From the NCBI GenBank assembly GCA_021629085.1, contig JAJXRJ010000056.1, forward strand, positions 1 to 7,778: a stretch of DNA of 7,778 bases. The letters are read 5' to 3'. The position numbers and the translations under genes were made by a program. Source of the DNA: Oscillospiraceae bacterium. Its GTDB lineage: Bacteria; Bacillota; Clostridia; UMGS1810. Within the stretch, counting starts at the first letter, position 1. Each line of letters begins with the position of its first letter. The notes under the pieces were generated by a model, which worked only from the letters and a program-made list of their open reading frames with translations, was not told the origin of the DNA and searched no databases. Of the stretch, positions 5,994 through 7,778 are shown piece after piece.

Positions 5994-7517
5994 ATGTTAG
6001 GCGTGTTGATTGCGGACAGCGATATAAAGGCGGCACAGGCCCTGAAAACAGAAATACCATGGGAAGCTTATGGTTTTTCAGTACAAAAGGTTTGCAGCCG
6101 GATGGAGGATGCCGAAGCGGCAATAAAATCCGGCGAGATCTATGTTGCCATTGTGGCGGACGATCCCGATTTTGATGGGCTTTCCCTTTTGGAAGCGGCA
6201 AAACACCGGAGGCAAAATATCCGGTTTGTCGTCACCAGCCAGCGGAAGGTGTTTGATCATGCAGCCAAAGCAGTGCGCCTAAATGCAGCTGCATATTTGA
6301 TAAAACCCGTGCAGCCAGGAGAATTGGGTTCCATTTTAGAGGAGCTTTCCGGCTACTTTGACCTGCAAAACTTATATCGGCATATTGAACTGTTTGGATT
6401 TTTGAACAATATCCCAAAAGAGGCCAATGCCCCGCATAGCAATACGCTTCCCGCGCCGGGTGTGTTATATTTTGACGAAGGCGCATATTATTATCTTGCG
6501 GCAATGGAAGAAGAGACAGACGGCAAAAAAGCCAATGCAAAAGCACTGTATTTAAGCCTGCAGGCATATATTGGCAGTGATCGCACTTACACGGTTATCA
6601 AGGCGAATGAAAATGAATTTGGCATTGTCGTAAGCAATGAAGCACTAAAAAAGAAAAAAATAGATATCCACTCCTATGCGATAGAGCTTCAGCGCGCCTT
6701 CAAAAAAGACGGCATTTTTGCATCCATTTTCATTGGCAAACGGGTGGACTCCATATACCAGATTGCGCAGTCCAAAGAAAGCATCCTCCTGCTTAAAAAG
6801 CGCAAATTTTACCTGGGCAGCGGCACGGTTTTGTCCTGCGAAAAAACAGACCATATGGTACTTTCCGAGAGCGCGGCAGACCCCGCCATTCTCCGGAACC
6901 TGCAAAACGCGGTAATCAATGGCAGCCAAAAAGATGTGAAAAAGGCGGTTGGCGTCTTTTGTGAAGCGGCCAAGGACGCGCTGTATACGCTGGAATTTTT
7001 AAGGCTTCAGCTAGAAGCGCTTGTTTCAGAATTTAAAAAACGCATTCAGCTGTTAAAAGGCGATGAGCGCCGGGCGCATTTCACACAAATTTTGTTGGAG
7101 CACTTGGAAAATTCCTCCATTGAAGCAGTGCAGGAGGCGCTGGAAGCATACTGCGTAGAGGTCAACGCATATCTGCGCTCGCTTACAAAGAGCGACGGCA
7201 CGGACGTGGTGAACAATATGGTGGAGTATGTAAAGAGCAACTATTATGAAAATCTTGACCTCCCCTATTTTGCAAAGCGGTATTTTATCAATGTCTCTTA
7301 TTTGGGTCAGCTGTTTAAAAAGAAAACCGGCATCAGCTTCAACAAATTCTTAAACCAGGTGCGCATTCAAGAGGCCAAGCGAATTTTGAAAAACGAAAAA
7401 ATCCGGATCTATGAGGTGGCCCAGCGTGTGGGCTATAAAGATGCCAATTATTTCTGCTTAAAATTTGAAGAGCTGGTGCACACGACACCCACCAAATACC
7501 GTGAAAGCGGCAAATAA
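5994..7517 (+). CDS. YesN-type AraC-family response regulator with degenerate receiver
   Basis: A 507-residue cytoplasmic transcription regulator of the layout seen in YesN-like proteins. It has a receiver domain (about 1-125), a long middle region (about 125-400) and a C-terminal AraC DNA-binding domain (about 406-505). The AraC domain shows both HTH units: LPYFAKRYFINVSYLGQLFKKKTG, then IYEVAQRVGYKDANYFCLKFEELV, and the TPTKYR end. The receiver keeps D8, T81-S82 and K104-P105. The acidic pair reads D8-S9, and ungapped alignment to the P-x-x-D-G end puts Val54 at the phosphoacceptor site, so ordinary phosphorylation is doubtful. The middle region has a segment reading FASIFIGKRVDSIYQIAQSKESILLLKKRKF, like the degenerate GGDEF-like part of such regulators. 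The start at 5994 has only a weak AGGATG (5981-5986). It sits 16 bases after the glycosidase and is probably co-transcribed, suggesting control of carbohydrate genes. No histidine kinase or transporter is in the window. No intrinsic terminator is seen after the stop. Confidence 0.88.
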   Translation: MLGVLIADSDIKAAQALKTEIPWEAYGFSVQKVCSRMEDAEAAIKSGEIYVAIVADDPDFDGLSLLEAAKHRRQNIRFVVTSQRKVFDHAAKAVRLNAAAYLIKPVQPGELGSILEELSGYFDLQNLYRHIELFGFLNNIPKEANAPHSNTLPAPGVLYFDEGAYYYLAAMEEETDGKKANAKALYLSLQAYIGSDRTYTVIKANENEFGIVVSNEALKKKKIDIHSYAIELQRAFKKDGIFASIFIGKRVDSIYQIAQSKESILLLKKRKFYLGSGTVLSCEKTDHMVLSESAADPAILRNLQNAVINGSQKDVKKAVGVFCEAAKDALYTLEFLRLQLEALVSEFKKRIQLLKGDERRAHFTQILLEHLENSSIEAVQEALEAYCVEVNAYLRSLTKSDGTDVVNNMVEYVKSNYYENLDLPYFAKRYFINVSYLGQLFKKKTGISFNKFLNQVRIQEAKRILKNEKIRIYEVAQRVGYKDANYFCLKFEELVHTTPTKYRESGK

Positions 7518-7605
7518 AAAAAGGCGGGAAACAAAAAGCGGGCGTTGATAAGGAATTACGATTTGCTCACTTTATAAATATTGATACTTTTTATTGTGTA
7601 CGAAA

Positions 7606-7729
7606 ACCCTTTTTGTCCGAATTACCCAAAAGCCGTATGAGAGAATTTGTCAACAGCATGCGAAGCACAGACAGCGCGCTTGCTGTTTCCTAATTCAACC
7701 ATACGGCTATCATGGGACAAAATGAGGGT
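7606..7729. repeat. Long imperfect inverted repeat / hairpin, function unknown
   Basis: Two nested sets of arms face each other. The outer arms are CCCT plus TTTTGTCC (7607-7618) against GGACAAAA, a TG bulge, and AGGG (7715-7728). The inner arms are AGCCGTATG (7631-7639) against CATACGGCT (7700-7708). These continue through GAATT/AATTC (7643-7647, 7692-7696), AACAGCA/TGCTGTT (7652-7658, 7681-7687) and GCG/CGC (7660-7662, 7677-7679), leaving a 14-base loop. About 37 base pairs form over 124 bases. No T tract follows, so it is not an ordinary intrinsic terminator. It could be a miniature transposable element, a structured RNA, or a hairpin at the end of a larger element. No target-site duplication is evident at its edges. 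Confidence 0.65.
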
Positions 7730-7778
7730 CTGTCTCAGATTTTGTGTAAAGTCCAAACAAGGGTAAAACAGATATTGG
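7726..7778. mobile_element. Possible terminal repeat of an IS256-family element, cut by the window edge
   Basis: The stretch beginning GGGTCTGTCTCAG at 7726 and continuing ATTTTGTGTAAAG to 7751 resembles IS256-family terminal inverted repeats, which often combine a TGTC block with TTGTGTAAA. No transposase or second end is visible, because the window stops 53 bases in. This is recognition from memory, without a search. The first three G overlap the outer arm of the long inverted repeat. Confidence 0.4.

Noticed and set aside
7518..7605. Terminator or promoter after the regulator gene
   Set aside because: The A-run and two GCGGG blocks at 7518-7553 are direct, not inverted, so no stem forms. 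TTGCTC and GATACT in 7563-7588 have a poor 14-base spacing.
1..7778. CRISPR array, riboswitch, tRNA or rRNA
   Set aside because: No regularly spaced repeats, no recognised aptamer core and no tRNA or rRNA other than the tmRNA were seen on either strand.

Overview
The window looks like a chromosomal segment of a Gram-positive, low-to-medium GC Bacillota, most likely class Clostridia. The evidence is the ylxM-ffh-rpsP-KH-rimM gene order, strong GGAGG-type Shine-Dalgarno sites, consensus sigma-A promoters with 17-base spacers, intrinsic terminators, and a tmRNA tag of the ANDN...AA type. No species can be named from the sequence alone.

Layout, left to right. (1) 37-681 (+): a 214-residue protein of unknown function with two similar sigma-region-4-like helix-turn-helix units. 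(2) 824-1172 (-): ssrA, encoding tmRNA, complete with its own promoter, tag reading frame and terminator. (3) 1173-1372: a divergent promoter region between ssrA and the next operon. (4) 1373-4155 (+): a housekeeping operon, ylxM, ffh, rpsP, khpA, rimM, closed by a strong terminator at 4167-4193. It covers protein targeting (Ffh with its partner YlxM) and small-subunit ribosome assembly (S16, KhpA, RimM). trmD and rplS, which commonly follow rimM in this operon, are absent here. (5) 4253-7517 (+): a probable two-gene accessory operon with an extended -10 promoter. It holds a cytoplasmic GH63/MGH1-like glycoside hydrolase and a YesN-type AraC response regulator whose receiver domain has lost the usual phosphoacceptor. 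(6) 7518-7778: non-coding. It contains a long imperfect inverted repeat (about 7606-7729) and, directly against it, a sequence resembling the terminal repeat of an IS256-family element running off the right edge.

How the parts relate: ssrA and the SRP/ribosome operon are core translation genes transcribed away from each other. The hydrolase-regulator pair looks like a carbohydrate-use or glycan-metabolism module attached after a synteny break downstream of rimM. The left-end HTH gene and the right-end repeat/IS-like sequence are the least conserved-looking parts. No complete new system can be demonstrated. The best leads are the degenerate receiver next to the glycosidase, the cysteine cluster beside the glycosidase catalytic Asp, the duplicated-HTH protein at the ssrA 3' side, and the long hairpin at the right end.
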